64,000 bases of DNA from Drosophila pseudoobscura (GCF_009870125.1 NC_046681.1:16629001-16693000); one strand, 5' to 3'; positions 21,425 to 33,577 are shown, counted from the stretch's first letter. Notes: generated from the sequence alone by a model not told the origin. Made by a program: numbers and translations.

Positions 21425-22717
21425 ATGTTGAGGAGATCAACTATTCTAGTGGTGCTCTGCTGTGCCCTAAGCCTCTCCAGTGGGATTCAGGAGTTGGATC
21501 CCGTTCCATCCAATAGGATTGCTGGTCCAGGCGAGCCCATGTACTATCTGATGGCAGATGCTGGCTCATCGGTGGGTCCCAACGATGCACTGAAGCGCAC
21601 AAATCGATCGCTTCTCAAATGGTGGGACGATCTTTTCCGTCAAAACAATTGTTGCAACAACAACAACAATGTGCTGTATCCACCTCTGGCCCCTGTTGCA
21701 CCTGTTGTCCAACCCCAAACGAATTGCAATGGCAATGGCCTGCAGTTGCAGGATCTGGATCCCTTTAAGCAAATGAAATTGTTTAAGAAGATCCCCGATC
21801 TATTTGGCAATCCGATCGGAAATTGTGGGGGACTGTGCGGTGGCAACTGCGGACAGCCGGTGTTGCAGCCGCAGGTAAACTATTTGGCGCCTCAGCCAAC
21901 TCCTGGTTATGGTGGGGATGATTATGCCAAGCCGAATCCTGAGTATAATGGTCCTGGCGACGGCGATGCGGGCTATGTGGCTCCAGTGGTGGCTCCTCCG
22001 GTTACGTATGATGCTCCAGCGCCACCGCCCTCCAGCTATGAGGCGCCTGCTCCTAGCTATGTTGATCCCGCTCCCCCTGCACCCGCCTACGATGCTCCTG
22101 CACCTCCTGCTCCTAGCTATGAAGCTCCGACTCCCAGCTACGAACAGCCTGCAGCCGCACCAGAGTCCTATAGCAAAGTGGAAGACTATTCCCCGCCTGC
22201 CAGCTCTTATCCGGCCGCACAACCACCGCAGATTATCTATCAACCCATCATCTATGTCTCTGCACCACCAGCATCCAGGACAGAAGTTGCCACAAAGGTG
22301 CAAGTAGATGAACAGAGCTACAACAATCAGCCAGCAGCTCCTGTCTATGAGGCGCCAGCGGCTCCGGTCTATGAAGCGCCAGCGGCACCTGTCTATGAAG
22401 CCCCACCAACCGCATACGCACCACCGCCGCCGCCACAACCTTCTGCCACGCCCTGCGGTAGTTATCTGCCTCTTTGGGGCGTTCCTGTCTATAACTATGG
22501 GGCGCAAGCAGCGGCTCCTCCTGCACCACCTGCATACGCCCCTGCGCCAGTGGCACCTCCGGCCTATGCACCTGCCCCTCAATCACCTGGCTATGCAACG
22601 CCCAGCTGTGAGACGCCCATACGACTCTCGTTGATCGATCAACCGTATCGCGTGGCACCAGAGCTCTTTGAAGAATACAACTATCGTCTGGGTTTGGCCG
22701 CACAGAATCGATTATAG
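21425..22717 (+). CDS. Secreted Pro/Ala/Tyr-rich structural (eggshell-type) protein
   Basis: This intronless gene encodes 430 residues. A signal peptide covers about residues 1-20 (MLRRSTILVVLCCALSLSSG). Next is a mixed N-terminal domain with a CCNNNNN tract and clustered cysteines (NCGGLCGGNCG, about residues 136-147). A long low-complexity region of Y-x-A-P-A-P-P and PVYEAPAA units follows. The end has two more Cys (T-P-C-G-S-Y and P-S-C-E-T-P) and a charged, non-repetitive tail ending G-L-A-A-Q-N-R-L. The repeats resemble the Pro/Ala/Tyr repeats of the nearby vitelline membrane proteins, but no VM three-Cys domain is present. Expression in follicle cells as an eggshell component is inferred from composition and location. 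It is the second candidate for psd/CG13998. A poly(A) signal lies at 22750-22755. Confidence 0.82.
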   Translation: MLRRSTILVVLCCALSLSSGIQELDPVPSNRIAGPGEPMYYLMADAGSSVGPNDALKRTNRSLLKWWDDLFRQNNCCNNNNNVLYPPLAPVAPVVQPQTNCNGNGLQLQDLDPFKQMKLFKKIPDLFGNPIGNCGGLCGGNCGQPVLQPQVNYLAPQPTPGYGGDDYAKPNPEYNGPGDGDAGYVAPVVAPPVTYDAPAPPPSSYEAPAPSYVDPAPPAPAYDAPAPPAPSYEAPTPSYEQPAAAPESYSKVEDYSPPASSYPAAQPPQIIYQPIIYVSAPPASRTEVATKVQVDEQSYNNQPAAPVYEAPAAPVYEAPAAPVYEAPPTAYAPPPPPQPSATPCGSYLPLWGVPVYNYGAQAAAPPAPPAYAPAPVAPPAYAPAPQSPGYATPSCETPIRLSLIDQPYRVAPELFEEYNYRLGLAAQNRL

Positions 22718-22755
22718 TCCATAGATCTCTATTTCCTGAAAATCCTGTAAATAAA

Positions 22756-25700
22756 ATGCATCTAACGATTTGTGGATTGATTGGTTATACTTTATTTTTT
22801 TAAAGGGGGGAGGAATGGCATTGGCAATTGCTTAGGGAACAATTGTTGATCAAATATGTGGCATAGATATGTCATGTAGGCTTATTTGCTTTGAGATATG
22901 TTTTGTGGAGTGATTATTGATTGATTTATTAGCTTTAGAAGACTGTTCATAGCTCGACATGATTATTGATTGATGAATTATTGTGTAAAGATATTGATTG
23001 GTTCTTTTGATTGATCATATATTTATTTCTTTTAGTTAAAGAACATTTCGGCATAGAAAAATTGATCTAAAAACTCAAGGCATGGTCTTAAGAATGTCTA
23101 TTGCTTTTACTTATAAAAGATTTAGCAATACAAAAACATGCTTATCTTTTTGCAATCGCCAGAAAAATCTTAAAAGTTTGTATATTTTATTTAATCTTTT
23201 ATTTTGTTATCTTTAGCAATTTGCACATATACAGAACGATTTGTTATTGCAAATGGAATCAGCATTCGTTTGCATTTTCATATCCGTTCACTTACTATCG
23301 TCATCATATCAATTTGTATATGAAGTAGAGACGATTTGGGGGTTCCATTAGGGGAAGTACTTCTCTATTGGATAAGAAATTAGGTTGTATACATGGATGG
23401 GAATCATATGAATATTCGAACCCTTCCAAGGGTGCGGACCCCAAGAACTCAATGGATTGACTTTTCTGCTGATTTTCGGGCCCAAAGGCTTTGGAACTAC
23501 TACCCAAGCACTCCGAGGAGTTTTAAGAAAACTAAGTAAGTAAGTACTACATATATACTTTTTATATTGGACATATATATTTCTACTTATATAATGTATT
23601 CTCATTTTCAAGACAGAAATAATAGTAGATGCTCGTCGTCAAATTATTTTTAGATCTTTAAGTCTTTTCTGATGCTTAAGTATTATCAAAATATAACCTT
23701 TATGAACAAACGACAGAAGAGAAAATATGCTTCAATTCGTTGGAAATATATGTATTTAAGGCCATGGTACTGTAATTTTCTCTTGGTTTCTCAGATATGT
23801 ATACGTTTATTATCTGTTTGGTTTTCCAGATACACATTTATTTGTACACACGTTTCCCCTGCCTACGAACGATCACCGGATCGGCGTATCTGCAAAACCG
23901 ATCCATAGTCGTCGAGTGTTTGTACAGTTGTGTGCAAGCGAGCAGCGATTTCCGTTCGACTTATCAACATGTGGCATACCACGGATCGACTGAAAGTATG
24001 TGGCAGCAGCTATCGCATGTGTGGAAGAATATGATCGGGGGAAAAAACCCGGGAGTAAGTCAGTTGGTCGCTTGCCTGCCCCGCCTATTGGTGTTCTGTT
24101 GCTTTGTTTTCATTTTCAAATTCAAATTCCAGAACAAATTGCACAAAAGATAAACAGCAGAGAGTTTCCTTCTTCATGCGGGGCGTCAGGGCGGGTTCTG
24201 TGAAATGTGATAATAGCAGAGAGATAGACCCAACCCAGCCCATTCCCCATCCCATCCCGCATGACCATGACCATGACCAAGTGAAAGTGAGTGCAGCCTC
24301 GCCTCGCCTTGCCTCGCCTCTGTGGCAAGCCTTCTTCTGATTCCCAGCAGTTCCCCAACTACTGCTGGTCATCGTCCATGACACCACTCCGCTGTCTCTG
24401 CCTCAACTTTGCATGTGGCACGCACGCACTTCTCTTCTTTCGTCCAACCATTATCACTTGGCAGCGCCTTGCCCCCGTGTGTACGCGGATGCATGACGCG
24501 ATGATAGTTTACATAATCTCTGGTCTAATCGCTTGTTGAGTGAGCGAGAAATATGGTTAATAAATAAGCCACGGGGCATGTCTATGTTGTAATCTTTGCG
24601 GCAGAGTCACAGATCAAGTGGCTTGTGCGAAAGGAGTTGCAAGATTGGTCAAGAAAGAAGCACGAGAGTGGAGAGATCATTAAATATGGGCATTAAGTGA
24701 TCTGTAAGGGTAATTGTAAAGTCTTAAGAGAATTAAGTGTTTCAAATAGGATAAGGCATTAAATTGGAATAAATATATAATAAATCAGTTTTCTGGAATA
24801 ATTTTTCTTTCTAAAGAAAATACATCCCATAAATAACAGAATGAAAAGTATTCTTAAACGTGGAAAAACAAAAAAGATTGATGTTTAGTGACTTTCAATG
24901 CAAAAAACAGAATTTTATAAATTTATAATTAATTGTACAGAGAATTAAAAGAAGAAAAGAAATTTCGAAATTCCAGGTTTCATAAAGTAAAAATTTCTCC
25001 ATTAAAAGAATGGGAAGAAAAATCTGAAAGTCTGGTACTTGACTTTATTTCGCCTTTATCGAAGAAGATAAACCCTATCAAAATTGAAAATTTCCTCAGA
25101 AAAATATCTTGATAGTCTCTTAAAAATTACGAGAATTCCCTCTCTACTTTAAACCCAACCGAAATGATCAATCACAATCAATTACCCAACCAATTACAAG
25201 CATACTCGAGTACATAATTATATTTTAACTCTGGATTAAGCGATCAGCCATCAAAGAACCGTTTCTGATCACATCAGAGAGATCAGGGGGAAACATGAGT
25301 TGGAAAAACTACCCCACACAGATTTTCTCAGAACTCAAAAGTCGGGCGCCGCCGTCGAGCTGTCGAGCATAATTGAGTGGAGATGGGGATCCCAAGTGCC
25401 ATGATCATAAAAATTTAACAGAACATAAACAACAAAACGCAGAAACATCTATCTCTCTATGGTAGTATCTTCATGTTGTATCTTTCTCTTGAGTTGCGGA
25501 GGCCTGAGGGCTGTTTCACTGGCAACCACATGCGGGGGCCCCTCAAAATAGCGCCAATGCTGCTTTAAAGTGAGGATCTTGCCAGATATAGCGAATTCTT
25601 GTACCCTATAAATGATAAGGGGTTTACAGATATTGGATGAGAAATTAATTTAAAATGTACTTAAAGTTTAATGTACAATCTGTAAATCTTTATCTATATA

Positions 25701-28700
25701 AGAAATCAAAAAGATCCTCTTACAGAAACGTTCTTCAGGGTGGACGTTTCAAATTGAGGTTACAATATATTTTAGTGTGAGATCTTCTTTTGCATGAAAA
25801 AGTACTGCTACAGTGGCTTTCTTTTCAAGAATATTATAAGCTATTATGAAAGTGTTTATTAATGGCTCATGCTCTTGGTAATACCATCTGTTTCCTATTT
25901 TAATTTGTATTTTACATGGCTTTATAATTCTCATTTGATATACTGAAAGATCCCTTTAAATAATTGCCTTACAACTCTCTCTTAAAAAGTGTATTATTTT
26001 AATTCGTTATACCATATCCAAAAATCCTCTCCCATGTGCCAGGCGAGGCGTTGAACTGTGTGAGTGACGAACCCCAAGAGGGGAGTCCGATCAGCCGTCT
26101 GTCTGCCTCATATTCGTATTTGTGAAGTGAGTGTTGTGGTGCTCTGTGGCTCTGGTGACTCGATCTTCGAGTGGTTTGCCACTGTGGGGGGGTCTTCTAC
26201 GTATTTATACACGAATATATATAAATTGCTTTCTGTATATATTTTGAGATACATTTTTTGGGGAACATTTTCATTTGGTTTATATTTAATTTTCGTTTGT
26301 GCATTCTTGAATTTTTATATATGTATAATTTTCGTTTATTTATGCGGCATTTGCTATACGTAATAAATTTCCAACCCATTCCGTCGTGATATGTGGGTCG
26401 TTGGCATTTGATTGCATTTTCAATTGGCTTCTAGAGGAGAAAGTGTGGGAGCATTGGAGGAGTATTTCCCAAGAGAAAATGCATTGAAAACTCAAAATCT
26501 AATTACAGCACTCAAGTTGAGGGCTTAATCTGTCTAGAAAACTGCCAAGAAACTCTTCCAGAAGCGTTCGTATGCATCAGAATTGGGTATAACAAGAGTA
26601 GCTTATGAACAGACAATATTTCTGTGTGATTTTCTGCTAAAGAAGCAATACATAAAACGATGGTTAGTTTGGGCTCTTAAGTTGAGCATGAAGTGCCACG
26701 CTCTCAATATAAGAAGATCTATACTTCAATTGAAAGTGATCGATCTATGCTTAAGTTTCCTACAAGTTCTTGCATAATTTTTGGCTAATCCTTAAAAAAA
26801 TACTACCGTTTCCAAAGTTATGTTAAGTTATCTTAAAAAATAAATGAGTTTATCTCGCAAAGACCTTGGTTTTTAGCTTTTCTAATGACAGCTATACGAT
26901 ATAGTAATGCGATATTTGCGAATCTGTCTTTTATATATCATTTCTGAACCAAAAAGGAAAGATCTGTGCCAAGTACCAGTTAGATATCTTGGAAGCTGTC
27001 TGTAAACAGACGGACAGCAAAAGAAGAATCGGATCTATTAATTCTGTTCAAACAAATATATGTATATGTAGCTAAGTACTACTTTTGTAATTGTTGTCAA
27101 AAACTGTTTCGATTCATCATACCTCCCATACCATTTGGCCGGCAAGAGTTTAAGTTCGAGTTAGAGTTTAGATCAATATTTTATTGCGGCCATTTTGATC
27201 GTGCTCTCGTTTAGTTTTAGTTTAGTTTTCTTAATTATCTATTAGGGCTCTCGCACACTGCAGCTGAAATCCGAGCTCATAGCTCATAGCTTAAGGATTT
27301 ATAAGCTCTGAAAAAATAATTGAAAAATATATTAATAATAATTCGTAAAATAAAATATACGGAATTTAAACAAAGAGGAGACTTCCCTCTCGCTTCTGTA
27401 CTTGATGTGATGCAATAATTAATTGATAATATAATAATAATAATTGTAAGGATAACATTTGATGCCACTTAAGGAGAGAGAGAGAGAGAGCTTTTAGCTT
27501 TCAGCAATCAGATCAATACGCACCTTCCGGCTGATTCGGCCTAAAAAACACCTCTCAGATCACCTTGGCTTTCAGCCCTTAGTGCTTTTGTTTACGCGTT
27601 ATATTGTGTTGACATATTTTTGGCATTTTTAGGTGCTTTGTGCATTCGAAAGAGATTTTAGATGCCGGTGGGCAGTGTTTACCAATTGCAGTGCAGCCTC
27701 TGCTCTTTACCGTTTCTTCCGCTTTCGTTCTTCTCAAACGCGCTCGACGTCGTTGTTGTTTGTAGTGAAAATTGGTTGGAGCGTGTTTGTTATCTAACTC
27801 CATCGCATTCCCGCCTCGTGGTTCGTTTCTTCCGCCAGCTCCGTCGCGTAAATCATTTCATCCGTAATCCTGCGTCTATCTTAATTGCGCTGTGAGCAAA
27901 GCTGTGGGCGCACCTTCTCCACGTGGGGGACTGCTTCTTCTTTGGTGAACACCTGTTTGCGTTCCCCTTTCGCGGGCTTTCGTAGTTGTTGTATTGAAAA
28001 TGCGTGTGCGTTGTTGTTTTAGTGCAAATTGGTTCGATTTGACCAGTGTCAGTTTTAGTTTCTTCCGGTAATCCTTCGTCCATCGTATTTTTGCTTGTGG
28101 GCAAATGTCTGGCTCTCTGTTTGCCTCGTGGAACAACCCTTCGCCTTGATAGAGCTTTATTTTTTTCCGTGCCTTCGTAGTTGTTGTTGTTGTAAAAGTA
28201 TGAGTGCAGTTCGAGCCTGCATGTCCAACCTCTCGCCCACAACTTCGGTTCGCGCTTCGGTTCGTGTGTGTGTCAAACCGACTTTGCGGTGCTCTCGAAC
28301 CAAAGAGAGAGCAAAACCAATAAAGTAAACAAAGAAGTGAGTAATGAACATGTATTTGAATTAAATAGGGTACACAAGCTTCACCTTTCCATAGCTTTAG
28401 AGTTCTCTCTGTGATCGCTTCGAACAAAGAGAACTGAACATTTATGCTCTTTGCAACTGGGATAAATTGTATATTCTGGCTTGCTAGAGAGCATTTGAAT
28501 AGAATTCAATGAATATTTCTATCAATTATTTAGCCCTTATATAAATACCATTATTATAATAATTATACAAAGTCCCAAAAAATCGATGACATGTGTTCTA
28601 CTTTTTACAGAACAAGTACTTAAGATTTCGCAACATTTGTGGCTTGTAACCAGGCCACATACTTGTGCCTTACCCCCCCGCTCCCCCTTTTACTACCACC

Positions 28701-28920
28701 CACTCCCCCGTTGTGCTGTGTAGCAGAATTTCGGAAATGTTTGTACATTTTCGCCAACCTAAACGTTCTTTTCGTAAAAATAATGACCCCAAAAAGCTGA
28801 AAGTCAGCGGTATATATTATTGTGGAGCATTGGAGCTGATGGAGCAGAAAAATACTCTAAGAAGAGAAGTGAAAGAATTAGTTCAAGCCACTAACTGCCG
28901 ACTAGACAAATTCCAATGGC
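22756..28920. other. 6 kb gene-free stretch before Vm26Aa
   Basis: No gene could be supported on either strand. It includes TA-rich regions (23000-23800, 24700-25150), a GACCAT tandem run near 24261-24280, a GA run at about 27474-27490 and a GC-richer block of degenerate repeats at 27715-28220. It may carry follicle-cell control elements for the eggshell cluster; that is conjecture. Confidence 0.5.
27715..28220. repeat. Degenerate tandem repeat, period about 220-250 bp
   Basis: Related segments recur: a GTTGTTGTTT(G)TAGTG(A/C)AAATTGGTT box at about 27750 and about 28012, a GGCTTTCGTAGTTGTTG box at about 27976 and about 28170, and a TTTCTTCCG...AATCCT(G/T)CGTC box at about 27826 and about 28059. 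The copies are diverged and partly shuffled. This resembles the decayed tandem array of a mobile element, but the family is not identified. Confidence 0.5.
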
Positions 28921-28958
28921 TATATAAACTAGGGAATCGGTGGAGAATATCATCAGTC
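28921..28958 (+). promoter_or_regulatory. Vm26Aa: Vm26Aa TATA box and initiator
   Basis: TATATAAA lies at 28921-28928 and a perfect TCAGTC initiator at 28953-28958 places the start site at about 28955, 34 bp downstream. The resulting 5' UTR of about 86 nt reaches the ATG at 29041. Confidence 0.85.
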
Positions 28959-29040
28959 ACCTTTGGTCACTTCCAACAGCTCCAACCAGCCTTTCTTCAG
29001 CTTCCAGCTTCAATCTTCAATCACCAAATCTTCAATCAAG

Positions 29041-29484
29041 ATGAACTCCTTTGTGTGCTTCGCCCTCATCGCCCTGGCTGCCACCTCCGCTCTGGCCACG
29101 CCCACCAATGTTGGATCTTCCGCCAACGCCGGCTCCACCGTCTCTCTGGCCTCCCAGGATGGCGAGGTTGAGGGCATCACCAACCAGGGCTATGGAGACC
29201 TGACCCGTCTGCGCAAGTCCGCCTACGGCGGCAGCTCCGGCGGCGGCAGCTATGGTGGATCCAGCATCCCTGCCCCACCCTGCCCCAAGAACTACCTGTT
29301 CAGCTGCCAGCCCAATCTTGCCCCAGTGCCATGCAGTGCCCCAGCACCTAGCTACGGATCCGCTGGCGCCTACTCCTCGCCGGTGGCCACCTATGTGGCT
29401 CCCAACTACGGCGTGCCCCAGCACCAGCAGCAGCTCTACAGCGCTGCCTATGTGCCCCAGCAGGCCTATGGCTACCATTACTAA
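29041..29484 (+). CDS. Vm26Aa: Vitelline membrane protein Vm26Aa (sV17 type)
   Basis: This intronless gene encodes 147 residues. A signal peptide is clear (residues 1-19, [11 protein letters not shown] core). A dibasic processing site (R56-L-R-K59 before S-A-Y-G-G) precedes a Gly/Ser-rich stretch. The vitelline membrane domain follows ([19 protein letters not shown]), with C81, C89 and C98 in C-x7-C-x8-C spacing. The tail is Tyr/Ala/Pro-rich ([15 protein letters not shown]). The protein is secreted by follicle cells and crosslinked into the inner eggshell layer. I chose the start at 29041 because it opens directly into the signal peptide; an in-frame upstream codon at 28963 would disrupt it and lies just inside the 5' UTR. 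Orthology rests on the domain, length and place in the 26A cluster. The downstream poly(A) signal is probably the variant ATTAAA at 29592. Confidence 0.9.
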   Translation: MNSFVCFALIALAATSALATPTNVGSSANAGSTVSLASQDGEVEGITNQGYGDLTRLRKSAYGGSSGGGSYGGSSIPAPPCPKNYLFSCQPNLAPVPCSAPAPSYGSAGAYSSPVATYVAPNYGVPQHQQQLYSAAYVPQQAYGYHY

Positions 29485-31326
29485 GGATCGACCGGACTTC
29501 CACTAATGGAACACGATTACGACTGTCGGACGAAACACAAAAAACTTTGCTAGGTTTTCAGAAAATGTCAAAAAAAATATTTATTGCAAAAATTAAAACT
29601 ACAAAAAAAAAACTTAAGAAAAAAAGTGTATTTTTATTTATTTCTCTTATATCCCAGAAATTTAAGGAAATTTCAAAAATTTTGGTCCCTACAGTAGTAC
29701 CACCCAATCAAGAATTTGGATTTCCCTTATGATTATTTTCTCCACCTGAATTCCATTAATTCTGAAGAATTTTTTCTTTGCTCTGAATATTAATTTAAAA
29801 TCTTCATTTTATTAGCTTTAGGTGGAAATATTATCTATCTTTTTTACGTAATAGAGAATATATTATATTTTCTGATTTTTCTAATACTGTTTTTCTTATA
29901 AAAACGGATAACTTAAATATTTCATCCACAGTTTTACTGTTTGAAAGATTAGCTATATATGTCTTGGGGATATAACTGAAAGAACATGACTTTTACTGAA
30001 ATAATATTGGAGTCAGCCATTTTTAAAGAAAGAAAATACTTCCTAAACTACCTGTAGACACAATACCATTAGCCCCATTTTCTAATCTTACTATCTATAT
30101 TTTCAAATAAATAATTAGTTCCTACGGATTATATAACAATTAAGGGAATTATATTGATACAATTTAATACAAATTTGTTGAAAGAGCAGTTTCGAATCAA
30201 TAAAAAATTATATTAAATACAAAATACATAAAAAGTGGTAGAATTTCAATTGAAACCGAAACGTTAGATACTGTTTTAATTAAAAGAAATCAAAATCTAA
30301 GAACACTCTTTCTAAAGTGTTTTCTGTGTTTAAAAGTGATGAAAATTTGTGCACATGACGTGTAATAATCATATAGTGTAACAAATATGATCACACATAG
30401 ATCTACGGGGCATCTTTGAACAACAAAATCCGTTTTTATGGATCTCAAAAGTTAGAAATACCTAAAGTGTGACCGAACGAAATACATAAATATGAGTACC
30501 TCCTATGGTTACGAGTACTCTTCCCAAATAGAGTATAAAATAAAACATAAGCAAATTCATCATTAAATAATCCGCCACTAAGCATTTCCTACTTTTTTAT
30601 CCAGAATTAAATGATTTTTGTATGCATTTTCATACGGGGTCTCTGAACCCCAAAAGTTAATGCTGCAAAAAATCACAAAAAATATACATTTTATGAACAT
30701 ATTTGGGATATTGCAACACATCCGCCGCACAATGCGCACAGACAGAGACGACGACCCAAATCCGCGTGCAAGAGGCGGAAAACTGTGTAAGGTGGAAAGT
30801 GGAAAAGTGCAAACAGTTGAGGAAATACGATATCCCCATACGAGATCCAATCAAACGGTTGAATGGACAGACGAGAGACGAGAGACGCGACCCGACAACA
30901 AATGCAACAATTGCTGACCTTCGGGTTTCAGGTGGCACATAAGGTTTCGCGCCACAGAAAGATTTAAGAATAGTACGGTTTAGACCAGGGAATGATTAGG
31001 ATGTGTACGCACCTTCTTATAGCAGGAGCTGGAATGCCCATGGAACTACTTTCCATCTTGAATCTTTAGCCTAAAATTGTGTCACATTTCTTCAGTTCTT
31101 TCCCCCTAGAAATGTGCCACAATTCTCGATCTTTAGCCTCCATTTACCCCCCTAGAATTGTGCCACATTTCTCCATTCTTTCCACTCGAAATATGCCACC
31201 CACTAACCCCGATTTGAGGGATGGAATGTTGCATACTGGGTCTGGTGGGTACCTTGCCCCCGTTGTTGCAAATGTCTGTCTGTGTCTCTCGCTTTTCGCA
31301 TGGCATTGCAGTTTCCCGGGAAAATT
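29485..31326. other. Spacer between Vm26Aa and the Vm26Ac-like gene
   Basis: Strongly AT-rich sequence (29560-30600) followed by mixed sequence. No open frame of protein-like composition was found. Near 31040-31180, fragments of AATTGTG(C/T)CACATTTCT recur two or three times as a short diverged repeat. Confidence 0.55.
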
Positions 31327-31371
31327 CATAAAAACCCACTGACCATCGCCCCAGTCGCTGGAGTCTCAGTT
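31327..31371 (+). promoter_or_regulatory. Promoter of the Vm26Ac-like gene
   Basis: CATAAAA at 31327-31333 is a TATA-like box. Initiator candidates are CCAGTC (31351-31356) and TCAGTT (31366-31371). The ATG is at 31412. Confidence 0.5.
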
Positions 31372-31411
31372 TACATCTCGCCGCAAGAGTAAATCCATCA
31401 GCAAACGGAGA

Positions 31412-32041
31412 ATGTGGAAGTATCTGGTGCTCTTTGGGGGTCTCTGGCTCTTTGGCTGCAGTGTGGCACCGTGTCAGGGCTACACCACTCGCTGTGTGCG
31501 GAGCCTGCCCCTGCCGCTCTATCATTTCATACCCGTCCGCCTCTACACGCCGCAGACGCTGCTCGAGGGCCTGAATCACGGGGAGCTGCAGCGGGAGCGA
31601 CGACAGCAGCAGATCGTACAGGAGGTCATTCTGGAGAATAATTTTGGAGGCGGTTTTGGTGGTCCATCGTTCGGCCCTCCCCCATTCGGGCGTCCTCCGT
31701 TTGGAGGAGGAGGCTTTGGGCCCGGCAGATTCGGACCTGGTCGTGGCTTTGGCGGTGGTTTTGGTGGCTCCTTTGGCGGTGGCTTTGGCGGTTCATTTGC
31801 TCGTAGCTACAACCAGGAGGAAGAGAAGCTGCCAGTCCCACAATATAGTGCCCCTGCTACCCCAAGTGCTCCGGCGTACAGTGCTCCTGCTCCATGTGCT
31901 CCTCCTGCTGCTCCAAGTGCTCCTGCTCCTCCTGCTCCCAGTGGCATACCATCGCCGGAATGTCCAAAGAACTATGTGTTCTCCTGTGAGGCGGTCTTCA
32001 AGCCTGTTCCCTGTGCTGCTTCCAGCTCTTGTGGTTATTGA
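31412..32041 (+). CDS. Vm26Ac: VM-domain eggshell protein (Vm26Ac-like)
   Basis: This intronless gene encodes 209 residues. It has a signal peptide (residues 1-22), a conserved-looking N-terminal part with an R-E-R-R processing site (residues 61-64), a Gly/Phe-rich block (GGGFGGSFGGG, about residues 79-130) and a Ser/Ala/Pro block. A C-terminal vitelline membrane domain, E-C-P-K-N-Y-V-F-S-C then P-V-P-C, has C184, C192 and C201 in C-x7-C-x8-C spacing. The VM domain makes membership of the vitelline membrane family secure. The symbol Vm26Ac is given because it lies between Vm26Aa and Vm26Ab, as I recall for D. melanogaster. An identity with another 26A VM gene is possible. The Gly/Phe block is unlike the two neighbours and suggests a different mechanical or crosslinking role. 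A poly(A) signal lies at 32061-32066. Confidence 0.85.
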   Translation: MWKYLVLFGGLWLFGCSVAPCQGYTTRCVRSLPLPLYHFIPVRLYTPQTLLEGLNHGELQRERRQQQIVQEVILENNFGGGFGGPSFGPPPFGRPPFGGGGFGPGRFGPGRGFGGGFGGSFGGGFGGSFARSYNQEEEKLPVPQYSAPATPSAPAYSAPAPCAPPAAPSAPAPPAPSGIPSPECPKNYVFSCEAVFKPVPCAASSSCGY

Positions 32042-32066
32042 GAGAAACAAAGGACTGACTAATAAA

Positions 32067-32940
32067 ACAAGAGATGTTTATGAGAAATTGTGAGAATTTT
32101 TATGGGAGATTTTGGGCTTTTGGTAGTGGGGCACAGATCTATGGAGTCTGAGATCTTTTGATATACAATCTAGAGATATCATTTTTCGTACCTAATAGAT
32201 TTTTAGGTAGAAAATATTTATTAAAGGCGATATCCTAATTATCTTAAGAAAAAGAGCTGTGAAAGAAGGAATTTCAATGCTTTTTAATCTAAAACATAGA
32301 TGTTTTACATAGCTCGATATCTAAAAACAATAATATGTCAATGGAATGAATATCTTTGATTTCAAAAATTGTCTGTATAGATATTTATATAGATTATCGA
32401 TTCCACATGATTTATCAATTCATAGACAGATTTTTTCATTCATTGGTTGGAAGTCTTCTCTAGAAAATCTATATTTGATGATAGAAAACAATTAGCTGTA
32501 GATTCCTTTCAAAAAAGATCTTTGTATTCGGGTAAAATCTCTGAAAAAGATCGAGAAAATAGGTATACACTTCTTAAGAAAAAATATAAGATCCCCGAAA
32601 AGCATCTTCAGTCAATTTCAGATCGATTAGCTTTTCTTTGATAGTGGAAAGTCTTTCCAAAAATATGTGCATACATATGTATATTCGATTATAGCCATAG
32701 ATTTCATTCAATTAAGATTTTCTTTTTGGGGTAGAAACTTCAGAAAAATATCTTTAAACGATCTATATATGTATCTTTTCCACCAGAATAGAACTGTTCT
32801 GAAGATTGTAGAAAGATACGAAGATTTCTAACAAGTATGCAATCTATGCAGTATCTACTGATGTAAAATATGATATTCTTCTCAGATCTTTCATACATAA
32901 AAGAATTAACACAGAAAAATGCTTCTTATAAACGTTTCAC
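32067..32940. other. Convergent spacer, Vm26Ac-like gene to Vm26Ab
   Basis: AT-rich sequence between two convergent genes. No gene is supported; a 64-codon open frame at 32447-32641 has no protein-like signature. Confidence 0.6.
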
Positions 32941-32946
32941 TTTATT
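32941..32946 (-). terminator. Vm26Ab: Vm26Ab poly(A) signal
   Basis: TTTATT on the + strand reads AATAAA on the minus strand, about 40 nt after the Vm26Ab stop codon. Confidence 0.7.
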
Positions 32947-32986
32947 CAGAGATGGGTTCAGGATGTTATTTTTCGTGGGGGAGTCC

Positions 32987-33520
32987 TTACAAGAATTCCC
33001 TGACGTAGGGCACCGCATATTGTGGCACATACTGCGAGTAGGCGCCAGCGGAGCCATACGATGGAGCTGGGGCCGAGCAGGGGACGGGCTGCAGGGAGGG
33101 CTGGCAGCTGAACAGATAGTTCTTGGGGCATGGCGGCGATGGGATGCCTGCGGGGGCAGCATACGACGGGGCGGCGGGTGCAGCGGGTGCGGAGTACGCT
33201 GGAGCAGCGGGTGCGGCGTACGATGGAGCAGCGGGTGCGGAATACGATGGAGCAGCGGGTGCGGAGTACGACGGAGCAGCGGGCGCGGAGTACGACGGAG
33301 CAGCGGGTGCGGAGTACGATGGAGCAGCGGGTGCGGAGTACGACGGAGCAGCCGCAGGGGCGCCATAGCCACCGCCATAGGCGGCCCTCGACACACGGAT
33401 ATTCTCCGCCAGCGGTGCCGGGATGAGGATGCCCTGCGTCGGCTGCAGCTGAATGGTTTCCCCGGCAACGGCGCCCACAACGGCGGCAATGAGGAGGATG
33501 TTACCAATATTGAAAGCCAT
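32987..33520 (-). CDS. Vm26Ab: Vitelline membrane protein Vm26Ab (sV23)
   Basis: This intronless minus-strand gene encodes 177 residues. It is a major vitelline membrane protein made by follicle cells and needed for eggshell integrity. Signal peptide: residues 1-20. The propeptide ([20 protein letters not shown]) is identical to what I remember for D. melanogaster sV23, and the R-V-S-R processing site (residues 42-45) is kept. Residues 52-124 are repeats of SYSAPAAP. The VM domain has C131, C139 and C148 ([18 protein letters not shown]). The end ([10 protein letters not shown]) also matches D. melanogaster. It lies opposite in strand to the other eggshell genes. The 24-bp repeat units invite copy-number change between alleles. 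Confidence 0.95.
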   Translation of the reverse strand: MAFNIGNILLIAAVVGAVAGETIQLQPTQGILIPAPLAENIRVSRAAYGGGYGAPAAAPSYSAPAAPSYSAPAAPSYSAPAAPSYSAPAAPSYSAPAAPSYAAPAAPAYSAPAAPAAPSYAAPAGIPSPPCPKNYLFSCQPSLQPVPCSAPAPSYGSAGAYSQYVPQYAVPYVREFL

Positions 33521-33577
33521 CTTTAGGAGTGTCTTCGGGAGCTGCTGTCTGTCTTTGCTTTGCGAACGAAGAAGGTT

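Noticed and set aside
21800-22703. Minus-strand and alternate-frame ORFs across the 430-residue gene
   Set aside because: Shadow frames of a GC-rich repeat region. Their Arg/Trp/Cys-rich composition is typical of antisense translation.
27853-28427. Minus-strand ORF of 183 codons
   Set aside because: It lies over the degenerate repeat block, is Thr/Arg/Lys-biased and shows no domain or splice context.
28963-29040. N-terminal extension of Vm26Aa
   Set aside because: The extension would place 26 polar residues before the signal peptide and lies immediately after the inferred transcription start. The ATG at 29041 is the natural start.
31626-32093. Alternate-frame ORFs over the Vm26Ac-like gene
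   Set aside because: They overlap the VM-domain frame and have Val/Leu repeat composition from frame-shifted Ala/Pro codons.
32870-33526. Plus-strand ORF over Vm26Ab
   Set aside because: Antisense shadow of the 24-bp repeats. The minus-strand protein is clearly the real product.
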